Of a DNA stretch of 64,000 nucleotides, positions 56,907 through 64,000 are shown piece by piece. A model generated the notes under the pieces. That model was not told the DNA's origin, ran no database searches, and worked only from the letters and a program-made list of their open reading frames with translations. The position numbers and the translations under genes are program-made. The stretch lies in NCBI GenBank assembly GCA_022448425.1, contig JAKVCY010000011.1, forward strand, positions 26,215 through 90,214, in the 5' to 3' direction. Numbering within the stretch: position 1 is the first letter of the stretch; every line of letters starts with the position of its first letter. Origin of the DNA: Thalassotalea sp. (GTDB lineage Bacteria > Pseudomonadota > Gammaproteobacteria > Enterobacterales > Alteromonadaceae).

Positions 56907-57956
56907 ATGATTAAGCGACTGCTTACACCACTGTCCAACTTTATTCAAAAGCGTTTTGATGTATTTATCGCGAAGCGCTTGCCGCCTGCGCGTATAGTTA
57001 CATTGAATAATAACAATATTTTTATCTTCCCTACGGCAATGGGCTTTTGTTACCTTGCTATTGTGTTCTTACTGTTTTTACTTGGAACCAATTACCAGAA
57101 CAATGTCATTATTCTGCTGAGCTATCTCATGGCGAGTATGTTCATCACAATCAGTCTGGCGTCGTTTTTTAACGTCAAAGGCGTGCGATTCTCATCTAAA
57201 AAAGAGTTCCTTGGTTTTAGTGACAAGCCAATTACCGTAAACGTGAGTGTTAATGCAGATTCGCCTCGATTTAACTACTTATTGCAGTATCCCGGACATG
57301 CGTTAAGTGTTTTCGACCAGCTAAAAGACAAGCAAACTTTGCCGTTAACATGGCAGGCTCCCAGTAGAGGTGTTTTCAAGCCCGGTCGTATAGAGGTTGT
57401 TAGCGAGTATGCTTATGGTCTTTTTCGTGTCTGGTCTTGGTTAGACTTTGATCATCAACTCGTTGTTTTTCCCACGCCACGCCCGATTACCTTTAAGCAA
57501 CTGGCTGCTTGTGAAGATGGAAAAGAGGAAGGCAGATACACCGAGAAAACCCGCGATGGTGATGAATTTGTAGAACTGAGTAATTATCGAGAAGGGGAGT
57601 CTCTTTCTCGTATCGCTTGGAAACAACTGGCTCGTGGGCAAGGCAAATATACCAAGCAATATCATCAGATTCTAGGCGAAGCCAAATATTTATCTTTTGA
57701 ACATTTGCCGCCGGTATCGGTTGAACACAAATTAGAGTTTTTAACTTATTTAATTCTTGAATATAGTCAAAATGACGCGTCATTCGGTTTAGATTTACCC
57801 ACAATACGCATTGATATTGGACATGGTGAAGAACACAAATTCGCCTGTTTAACTGCGTTGGCAAGATATCCGCGCAGCCACTCGACTAACACTGTTAATG
57901 ACAGTGAACTCACACCTAAAAAAGCTAAAGCTAATATTGTCGAGGGCGTAAGCTAA
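56907..57956 (+). CDS. DUF58 domain membrane protein (MoxR partner)
   Basis: 349 residues with two close membrane helices (about 38-80: AMGFCYLAIVFLLFLLGTNY and the next segment), a periplasm/cytosol beta region and the DUF58 core YREGESLSRIAWKQLARGQG (about 230-249), K-Q-Y following. The DUF58 family resembles a degenerate VWA domain and works with MoxR ATPases. Its stop overlaps the next ATG (TAATG), so translation is coupled to the transglutaminase-like gene. Confidence 0.88.
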   Translation: MIKRLLTPLSNFIQKRFDVFIAKRLPPARIVTLNNNNIFIFPTAMGFCYLAIVFLLFLLGTNYQNNVIILLSYLMASMFITISLASFFNVKGVRFSSKKEFLGFSDKPITVNVSVNADSPRFNYLLQYPGHALSVFDQLKDKQTLPLTWQAPSRGVFKPGRIEVVSEYAYGLFRVWSWLDFDHQLVVFPTPRPITFKQLAACEDGKEEGRYTEKTRDGDEFVELSNYREGESLSRIAWKQLARGQGKYTKQYHQILGEAKYLSFEHLPPVSVEHKLEFLTYLILEYSQNDASFGLDLPTIRIDIGHGEEHKFACLTALARYPRSHSTNTVNDSELTPKKAKANIVEGVS

Positions 57957-60139
57957 TGGCTGGTGTTCATGCTAATTTCCAATTGAGTAAAGGCGACTAT
58001 AGCCATTTGTTGCTAACCCAAGCCTTCACTATTTTGTTGTTCTTTAATGAGTTAACAAGTTGGATGCTCTCACTTATTGCCTTGAGTATTCTTTGGCAAG
58101 TTGCTCAATTGGCAAAATCTCGGGGAACTCTTGCACTTTCCATAAATACTGTAGAAACGAATGAAAGCTCGTCTCATGTTAGCAGCTACGCGAGTAATCT
58201 ATCTTCGCTAGGCCGTGAATCATCGGGATCAGGTGTGGTTCGGAAAAAACGCCTACCTTTAATCTCTCGATTAAAAGCAACGCCTAAGCTTGTCGTGATG
58301 CTATTTGCATTGACTGGAGCTGGTATCATCATCGCCAATGGTCGTTCGCTGGGGCTGCTGCTCAGTATGGTACACCTAATTTGTTTTGCCTACGGTATTA
58401 AGTCGCTAGAGATTAAGTCACGCAAAGACTTTTATCAGCTAATTTTAATCGGTTTGTTTCTACAAGCATGTGCACTTATTTTTATCCAGTCTTTATGGTT
58501 TACGATGCTTGTGGTCGCAGCAGCGGTGTTGAATTTTGGGCTCTTGTACCGTTACTTTTCTGCTAGCGCCAAGTGGAAGTTACCCATTATGCGTTCAGCT
58601 AAATTACTCGCATATAGTGTGCCTCTAGCTGCAGCACTCTTTGTATTCTTTCCAAGGTTATCGCCATTTTGGCAAGTACCTTTGGCAGAAAAAGCAAAAA
58701 CAGGCTTAAGCGATGAAGTCTCACCGGGAGATATTGCCAATTTGGCTAGGTCAGATGAATTGGCATTTAGAGTAGAGTTCTTTTCCAATGCGCCTAGTAA
58801 AGGGCAAATGTATTGGCGAGCGATGACATTGCCATATTTTGATGGGCAGTCTTGGAAACGAAGCCCTGAGGGAAGAACTGCGTCTTATTTGAATTTGCCA
58901 GCCTATATTAGCAGAGCTGCAGGGCAAAGCTATCAATATCAGGTGATGCTTGAACCAAGTAATCAAAGATGGCTATATAGTTTAGATACGCCTTTTGTAG
59001 AGTCTAATGAGGCAAGCTCTAGCCTTAAAATTAGTCGATTGTATGATTACAGCCTGATTAATGATACGCCAATCAACGCTACAAAAAGTTATCAAGTGAC
59101 TAGCTTCAGTAGTGCGGTGCGTGGTGAGAATATGCCAAGTTCATTCAAGCACTTTTTTACTAATATTCCGGAAGATAACAATCCGAGGTTGACAGAGTTA
59201 GGTATTGAACTTGCTCAAACCTATGCGAACAAACGCGACATCATAAATCAAACGCTTATTCACTTTAGGGAGCAGGTTTACTTCTACACATTGCAGCCGC
59301 CACTTCTCAACAAGAACGGACGTAGTCTAGATCAGTTTTATTTCGATACCCGTTCCGGCTTTTGTGAACATTATGCCAGCAGTTTTGCGTTTCTTATGAG
59401 AGCAGCTGGTATCCCGGCACGTGTTATTACAGGCTATCTTGGTGGAGAGTACAACCAACAAGGTAACTATTACAGTATTTATCAGTATGACGCTCATGCA
59501 TGGACAGAAGTTTGGCTAGAAGATGAAGGCTGGGTTGCTATCGACCCTACAGCGGCGGTGAGCCCTGATCGCGTAAGTGATAGCATGTCTGATGCTCTTC
59601 GTCAGCAGCGCGTCAATTTAGCTGGTAGCTTCAGCTGGCAAGCATTTTCTTCTGTGGCTTGGATGTTAAAAATTCGCATGCAAATAGAAGCTATCGATTA
59701 TCAATGGAATCGCTTTATTTTAAGTTACACCATGGATAAACAAGATGAACTGCTGAGACAATTATTAGGTGATGGCCGTTTATGGAAAGCTGCGCTAATT
59801 ATTGCATTAACGTTTTTATCGATGATTGGACTTCTATGGCTGCGCAATCAATGGCTTTCTAGAGAGATGGTAAAGACCGTTTGGCAAAAGCAATTTAAGC
59901 GTGTGTTAAAGCAACTTAACCTACAAGGTTTTACAAGAGAGCAGTGGCAGTCACCACATAAGCTCGTGGCGCCTTTAAATAACGCTAAAATGGGGCTGGG
60001 CAGACAATACGAAGAGCTTTACAAGCTATATCAACAGCTCAGTTATCAGCCAATGGCGGAAAAACAGCGTGATAAGTTGGCTCGGAAATTCCAAAAAAGT
60101 AGCCAAGGTTTTATCAAGGAACTGAAGCAAGCGAGATAG
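57956..60139 (+). CDS. TgpA-like transglutaminase membrane protein (DUF3488 + transglutaminase core)
   Basis: 727 residues: several membrane helices in the first 235 residues (DUF3488), a periplasmic transglutaminase-like domain with the catalytic Cys in SGFCEHYASSFAFLMRAAG (about 465), His in YDAHAWTEVWLEDEG (about 510) and Asp in AIDPTAAVSPDRV, then a further membrane helix (about 620-642) and a basic cytoplasmic tail. Such proteins with MoxR and DUF58 form a conserved module in gammaproteobacteria; the Pseudomonas TgpA is essential there. The substrate is unknown. Confidence 0.9.
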   Translation: MAGVHANFQLSKGDYSHLLLTQAFTILLFFNELTSWMLSLIALSILWQVAQLAKSRGTLALSINTVETNESSSHVSSYASNLSSLGRESSGSGVVRKKRLPLISRLKATPKLVVMLFALTGAGIIIANGRSLGLLLSMVHLICFAYGIKSLEIKSRKDFYQLILIGLFLQACALIFIQSLWFTMLVVAAAVLNFGLLYRYFSASAKWKLPIMRSAKLLAYSVPLAAALFVFFPRLSPFWQVPLAEKAKTGLSDEVSPGDIANLARSDELAFRVEFFSNAPSKGQMYWRAMTLPYFDGQSWKRSPEGRTASYLNLPAYISRAAGQSYQYQVMLEPSNQRWLYSLDTPFVESNEASSSLKISRLYDYSLINDTPINATKSYQVTSFSSAVRGENMPSSFKHFFTNIPEDNNPRLTELGIELAQTYANKRDIINQTLIHFREQVYFYTLQPPLLNKNGRSLDQFYFDTRSGFCEHYASSFAFLMRAAGIPARVITGYLGGEYNQQGNYYSIYQYDAHAWTEVWLEDEGWVAIDPTAAVSPDRVSDSMSDALRQQRVNLAGSFSWQAFSSVAWMLKIRMQIEAIDYQWNRFILSYTMDKQDELLRQLLGDGRLWKAALIIALTFLSMIGLLWLRNQWLSREMVKTVWQKQFKRVLKQLNLQGFTREQWQSPHKLVAPLNNAKMGLGRQYEELYKLYQQLSYQPMAEKQRDKLARKFQKSSQGFIKELKQAR

Positions 60140-60169
60140 AACTCATCGGTGCTGCGCACGGAATTAGCA

Positions 60170-60844
60170 CTATTCTTCGTTTGGGTTTTGCTCTGTATGG
60201 CGCTTACAATCTTTGAGTAAACTAATGAAGTCATTGACAGGGCGGTCGAGTGCGCTCGCTGGTATGAATATGTGATACCCGTAAGCGACCGATAACGCGT
60301 GCACATGATGCATACAAAACGCGATAGGACCTTTGAGCTCTTGCTTGTCACTGGTCACAAATGGCGTGAAGTTAATTTGTGCTTGCTCTATTGTTAATTG
60401 ATTTTGAATGACCGCAGCAGTAGTTAATGGACGTTGCTCGTGTGGCAGTCTGCTGGCCAAACGCCGACTTAAACTATTGACTAGTGGTAGTTCGTTCTTA
60501 AGCTTGATGCCCACATAAGGCAAGGTTCGCTTGTCCAAGCCAACAGTGATTGATACGTTGCCTATGCGTTGAATATCAAGCCATTGTACCTGCCATTTTC
60601 CGTATTTATGTTGGTATTCAATGCCTTTCTTGGTGAGTAGCAGGCTGTATTCCGGTTCTAATTTCTTAACTAATCCAATGAAAAAACAAACGACGGAAAC
60701 GACGCCTAAAAACATCAATACGAGTTTGATTTCAGCCCACCACTGATGGCTTAATGCGATCGTGACTAGCAAGCTTACAAGCCCGATGAACATCAAAAAT
60801 TGCCCGTGATTTCCCGACATCGGCTTTATTTTGATAACTGACAT
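60170..60844 (-). CDS. DUF2982 membrane protein
   Basis: 224 residues with two N-terminal membrane helices (about 17-32 and 40-60), then a PH-like soluble part (EPEYSLLLTKKGIEYQHKYG, WDI-type strand as QWLDIQRIG) and FCMHHVHALSVAYGYHIFIP. The pattern matches the Alteromonadales/Vibrionales family DUF2982, whose function is unknown. It is convergent with the transglutaminase gene, 30 bp apart. Confidence 0.75.
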   Translation of the reverse strand: MSVIKIKPMSGNHGQFLMFIGLVSLLVTIALSHQWWAEIKLVLMFLGVVSVVCFFIGLVKKLEPEYSLLLTKKGIEYQHKYGKWQVQWLDIQRIGNVSITVGLDKRTLPYVGIKLKNELPLVNSLSRRLASRLPHEQRPLTTAAVIQNQLTIEQAQINFTPFVTSDKQELKGPIAFCMHHVHALSVAYGYHIFIPASALDRPVNDFISLLKDCKRHTEQNPNEE

Positions 60845-60962
60845 AAAATCCTAAAATAATTGTTAGCTGAATCAAATCTCTAGCACTAATTGCGTAGTTT
60901 TCGCTTGCGCAACACTTAGTTTCTACTAAGTTTAAAGTATGGTGTTTTAATTTGGTAGTGCT

Positions 60963-61292
60963 ATGCATATACATTCTAGTGAACATTCTCAAACGTTTGA
61001 TATAGCAAGAATAATCTCTGTTGTAAGCTACTTAACCATTGTCGGCTGGGTAGTATCATTAGTCATTTTTGGTAAACAGAAAAGTATGCTAGCTGGCTTT
61101 CATTTACGGCAATCTCTAGGATTAATTATTGTTGCTGCTTGCCTGTCTTTAATTCCGCTTGTTGGTTGGATTTTGAATGTTGTTGTAGCCGTTTTCTGGG
61201 TATTAAGTGTATTCCATGCTGCCAAAGGGGAATACTATTCAGTGCCTGTAGTTGGAGGACTGTTTCAAACACACCTTAGGTTTATCACTTAG
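60963..61292 (+). CDS. Small membrane protein, DUF4870-like
   Basis: 109 residues with two or three membrane helices. The motif FHLRQSLGLIIVAACLSLI and a close G-W-I-L-N followed by WVLSVFHAAKGEYYSVPVVG match the DUF4870/Tic20-like small membrane proteins. Function unknown. It is divergent from the DUF2982 gene. The following region to 61548 contains only a 33-codon open frame at 61437, which I do not support as a gene. Confidence 0.7.
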   Translation: MHIHSSEHSQTFDIARIISVVSYLTIVGWVVSLVIFGKQKSMLAGFHLRQSLGLIIVAACLSLIPLVGWILNVVVAVFWVLSVFHAAKGEYYSVPVVGGLFQTHLRFIT

Positions 61293-61548
61293 TTCGATTC
61301 TCTCAAGAACCACTAATGCAGGTTAAGCAGCAGACACGCGTTAGGTCAAACTGAGCGTTTTTCTTCTAACGCTCACTTGTTACTCTCATTTGTTATATTC
61401 TTATGCTTCATCGTTTTCGTCCGGCATTCCATATTATGAATTTTGCTAGTGTTATTAACGGCGCTATGGTTAAATTCAGCCACCAAAATCGTCCACTAGT
61501 CGCGCAGAGTATTGCCATTGTCTTATTGCGCCAGTAAGCATAGAAAAA

Positions 61549-62103
61549 ATGAAAATCGTTGATATAGAAAAAGCCGTCTATCGTAAAAAACTTAAATTAG
61601 TATCTATCGCCTTTGTTGCCGTATTTGCCATTTTATCCTTAATTTTCGGATCTTTATTTATCATGTTGTTTGCGTCCCCAGAACTAGCGGTAACAGGGGT
61701 TGAGTTAACTTCGGATGACGTGCAAAGTAATTTTCGCTACAACTTGGGTGGCGTTTTCTTGGCATTGGCTACGATGGCAATGATCGCAAATAGTATTAAA
61801 AACAAGCCTTACTTCACCGAGGTATACTACATTTGGCAGTTAAAGCAGGTTCATAATCAAATTTATCGCAAACTGGCAAAAATTAAAGCGAAGCAAATTG
61901 AAGGTGATGAGAGTGCTAAAATTATCTTAGCCTTCTACTACAAAACGATCAAAATGGTTTACGAACTTGATGACAATACTTTAACGATTTCAAACGTTAA
62001 CCTTGAAATTAACAAGTTGCAGCAACAATTTGGTACAAACGAATTTGACGAATTTGACGAATTGGCCGACAAGTTTGATAAGAGCTTAGTAACTTCTATA
62101 TAG
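61549..62103 (+). CDS. DUF3087 family membrane protein
   Basis: 184 residues with two membrane helices (about 15-40 and 67-85). NFRYNLGGVFLALATMAMI and YFTEVYYIWQLKQVHNQIYR are the DUF3087 pattern. The C-terminal half is helical and soluble (EINKLQQQFGTNEFDEFDEL). Function unknown; it is widespread in Alteromonadales and Vibrio. Start ATG 61549 with no strong ribosome binding site. Confidence 0.75.
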   Translation: MKIVDIEKAVYRKKLKLVSIAFVAVFAILSLIFGSLFIMLFASPELAVTGVELTSDDVQSNFRYNLGGVFLALATMAMIANSIKNKPYFTEVYYIWQLKQVHNQIYRKLAKIKAKQIEGDESAKIILAFYYKTIKMVYELDDNTLTISNVNLEINKLQQQFGTNEFDEFDELADKFDKSLVTSI

Positions 62104-62153
62104 TAGTTTGGTACACAGATTTAATTTACTTTCATTTGTTAATAGGAAGAACA

Positions 62154-62584
62154 ATGATTGGTTACGCAACTGTTGGTACGAATGATTTACCGCGCGCTGT
62201 TGCTTTTTTTGTGATGAGTTATTCGCTGTTATTGGGGCGAGTCGCTTCATGGAAACAGATAAGTTTGTAGCGTGGGCTCCATCACCCGAAGCTCCTGCCG
62301 TTTCGGTCACAAAACCGTTTAATGGTGAAGCTGCTACTGTCGGTAATGGCAATATGGTGGCGTTAATGGTTGATTCACCAGAGAAGGTCGATTTAGTCTA
62401 CAACAAAGCGATAGAGCTTGGTACTAAAGACGAAGGACCTGCTGGCCCACGAGGCGAAATGGAAGGCTTTTATGCTGGCTACTTTAGAGATTTAGACGGC
62501 AACAAGTTCAACGTATTTTACTTGGAAATGCTAGCTGCTCAACTAGTATGCATGCAGTATTTTGTTAAAAAAGGCGCATTATGA
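62154..62584 (+). pseudogene. VOC-family (glyoxalase-like) protein gene with a frameshift
   Basis: ATG 62154 follows AGGAAGA and opens MIGYATVGTNDLPRAVAFF, the start of a small VOC protein. After a 7-T run (62204-62210) the frame is off by two bases; another frame resumes in register with GASRFMETDKFVAWAPSPEA, then AVSVTKPFNGEAATVGNG, GFYAGYFRDLDGNKFNVFYL and ends at 62584. Apart from the shift the domain is whole (about 140 residues). It could be a genuine two-base insertion or a base-calling error in the T-run. Confidence 0.7.
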
Positions 62585-62748
62585 TGGCGCCTATTTAGTA
62601 TTTAATCGCTGAGTACTCATTTGAATGAGCCTTTAGCTTTAGTGTCAGCTTATGGAATTCGCTGGTTTTCGCGCAGATAGAATCCGTAGCAAGCTGGAAG
62701 TGGCGTTTTACACATCCTCATGAAGATAAAGGAACACAGTTTAAGCCG

Positions 62749-63671
62749 ATGAGTGTTAACACTTTAGAATTTAATGAACTCAATCATTCTGTAGTATTTA
62801 AAGGTAGTGTCATATCGTTAAACCCATTGAGTTTTAAGTTATCGAAAGCTCTGGCTGATTCAAACGGAGACATATTGTCTGTTAACGCAATATCAGCAAT
62901 GGTTTGGGGAGATAGGTCAGCGAGTGCTGAAACAATTAAGTAACGTGTGTTTGTATTGCGAAAGGCCATAACAGAATCTGGAGTATATGGCCTGACAGTT
63001 CAATCGGTAAGGGGAGAAGGCTATCGACTAATTATTGATGATGCCCATGAAAAGGTAACGTCAACTTCGAAACCTCAAGCATTAGAGGAAAATAAGTATG
63101 CTTTTTTCGATATCAAATAACATAAAAAATAGCGCTACCGATCGGCATGCTGTTTCTAGCATTGATTGGCTTTTTCTTTGTTTTAAGTACCTATCCAAAC
63201 GAGCCATATGTAAATAATATAATTGCACTTTGGACAAACATCAAACCGCATCAACTCAAAGGCACAGCGTTAAACCTATACACCAATTGGAATGACAAGC
63301 TGTTAAACGAGATGAAGAAGAATAATATCAACCTGATATTTTCCGAAAAGCAGCAAGACGTTTTAGTACCTGTTCAGGCCCGACGCAATAGGCTGGCATT
63401 GATCAGCTATTTCGAAGTTTTGGAAAAGAATGAAAAGCATTTTGTGAATTTAAGCATAGTGGAACCAAGAACAGCTACAGTGCTTAGAAGCGATAATGTT
63501 TAGTTGGCACCTACATTTGATTCCGAATCATTATTGAAGTCTCATATGAATGGTATTACTAAGCTACTTTCATCTAATAAATTGAATTTAACTAAAAACC
63601 AGAAAGAGAATCCCAAACATCGTATTTGGCCTTATTTGAAGGCATTGCTAACGATCAGTAACCGTCCATAA
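62749..63671 (+). pseudogene. ToxR/CadC-type membrane-bound transcriptional regulator, broken at three or more points
   Basis: From ATG 62749 (AAAGGA upstream) the frame encodes an OmpR-type winged helix (LNPLSFKLSKALADSNGDIL, SVNAISAMVWGDRSASAETI). A TAA at 62941-62943 stops it, and the same frame continues with RVFVLRKAITESGVYGLTVQ and GEGYRLI, the last part of that domain, until 63120. The frame then shifts to a membrane helix (63147: MLFLALIGFFFVLST) and a periplasmic domain to a TAG at 63501-63503; that frame continues to 63671 (LAPTFDSESLLKSHMNGITK). The organisation of DNA-binding domain, single helix and periplasmic part is of the CadC/ToxR type. Confidence 0.75.
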
Positions 63672-63707
63672 CCTTTCTTAACCCTTATTAACTCAAGCTT
63701 TTTCCGG

Positions 63708-63742
63708 TTTTGTGCTCCACTCGAATAAAAAGGAGCACAAAA
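63708..63742 (+). promoter_or_regulatory. Hairpin enclosing the ribosome binding site of the gene at 63742
   Basis: TTTTGTGCTCC at 63708-63718 and its exact complement GGAGCACAAAA at 63732-63742 enclose a 13-nt loop. The second arm contains the Shine-Dalgarno AGGAG and the first base of the ATG. In RNA the 11-bp stem would hide the site. Possible translational switch, or an old mobile-element end. Confidence 0.45.
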
Positions 63743-63882
63743 TGAAAATAACAAGATTCATATTATTTATAGCCTGTTTTTGGCCATCATATCTGTTGGC
63801 TGAACATTCAATTACTCAAAACAATAATGCCAATGCGAATAGTGAATTTGAGAAAGAAATAAATAACCTGAGCTGCGCATAA
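63742..63882 (+). CDS. Small putative exported peptide, unknown
   Basis: 46 residues: a signal-like start (MKITRFILFIACFWPSYLLA) and then EHSITQNNNANANSEFEKEI, NNLSCA. AGGAG precedes the ATG at 8 nt. No family recognised. The frame goes on for 17 codons after the stop to a second stop near 63943, so it could also be a truncated gene. It lies between a broken membrane regulator and a transposase start, and may once have been the regulator's target. Confidence 0.4.
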   Translation: MKITRFILFIACFWPSYLLAEHSITQNNNANANSEFEKEINNLSCA

Positions 63883-63954
63883 GAAATTGAACTAAATACC
63901 CTTGTGGTGATCAGATCTTTCGACAAAGTGACACAAGATTACTAAGGCAAGGGC

Positions 63955-64000
63955 ATGAATAACTTAGATGCAATTTACGTAGAGGTCGATGATTTTTGTT
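63955..64000 (+). mobile_element. Start of an IS982-family transposase gene (cut by window edge)
   Basis: ATG 63955 reads MNNLDAIYVEVDDFC and runs off the window. IS982-family transposases commonly open with M-x-x-L-x-x-I/L-F/Y-C-x-V-D-D-F-C. Only 15 codons are visible, so the call rests on this short match. A purine-rich AAGGCAAGGGC precedes the start. No terminal inverted repeat could be defined in the window. Confidence 0.5.

Noticed and set aside
61437..61538. A 33-codon open frame starting MNFASVINGAMV
   Set aside because: No ribosome binding site, no recognisable family, and it is too short to support.

Overview
The window looks like chromosomal DNA from a marine gammaproteobacterium of the Alteromonadales (Thalassotalea/Colwellia/Pseudoalteromonas-like). 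The grounds are its AT-rich composition, three large TonB-dependent receptors, exported S9 and S41 peptidases, small families typical of that order (DUF2982, DUF3087, DUF3012), and RecBC, PpsA/PpsR and YdiJ homologues of the gammaproteobacterial type. I assign no species. I see no tRNA, rRNA, CRISPR array or prophage.

Layout. 0-3.7 kb: start of recB (cut by the window edge) and recC, minus strand. 3.9-7.8 kb: an intact SDR/HAD gene pair, then a decayed cluster: a TetR-type repressor with two clean operators facing an internally deleted SDR gene and a nonsense-mutated NAD(P)-binding gene, a GNAT acetyltransferase, and a short remnant of another SDR gene. 8-10.6 kb: a Cys-rich exported protein and a His-rich TonB receptor, probably a metal uptake pair. 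10.8-16.4 kb: S41 and S9 peptidases, a GNAT and a DUF2189 membrane protein. 16.9-21.8 kb: beta-galactosidase and a GPH-family sugar symporter, followed by a solute-binding-protein remnant. 21.8-26.3 kb: DUF3012 lipoprotein, EVE protein, a chemoreceptor overlapping a thioredoxin-like gene, a broken response-regulator/TPR gene, and a low-molecular-weight tyrosine phosphatase. 26.5-34.6 kb: PEP-linked metabolism: a DAHP synthase with a MITE-like element 31 bp upstream, PpsR and PpsA divergently arranged, and a YdiJ-type flavin/FeS dehydrogenase.

34.7-54.5 kb is the centrepiece: a nucleic-acid and nucleoside scavenging locus. A RutR-like TetR regulator is translationally coupled to an exported endonuclease/phosphatase-family enzyme, with an exported alkaline phosphatase next. 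Around it lie two TonB-dependent receptors, the inner-membrane transporter NupC, and Cdd, DeoA, Upp, Tdk, DeoC, Udk, DeoB, DeoD, XapX and Add. Palindromes matching the E. coli RutR consensus (TTGACCA-NN-TGGTCAA) lie before the first receptor, before cdd, between udk and deoB, and inside add; a weaker one lies before the regulator. Inferred flow: extracellular nucleic acid is cut and dephosphorylated, nucleosides or oligonucleotides cross the outer membrane through the receptors and the inner membrane through NupC, and are deaminated, phosphorolysed and sent to central metabolism (deoxyribose via DeoB/DeoC) or salvaged (Tdk, Udk, Upp).

54.7-64 kb: a second DAHP synthase, a MoxR/DUF58/transglutaminase module, small membrane proteins (DUF2982, DUF4870-like, DUF3087), and a decayed right end with a frameshifted VOC gene, a ToxR/CadC-type regulator broken at three or more points, a small exported peptide gene whose ribosome binding site lies in a perfect 11-bp hairpin, and the first 15 codons of what looks like an IS982-family transposase. 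At least eight genes are broken, some by substitutions and some by frameshifts at 7-T runs, so real gene decay and local sequence error both need to be considered.
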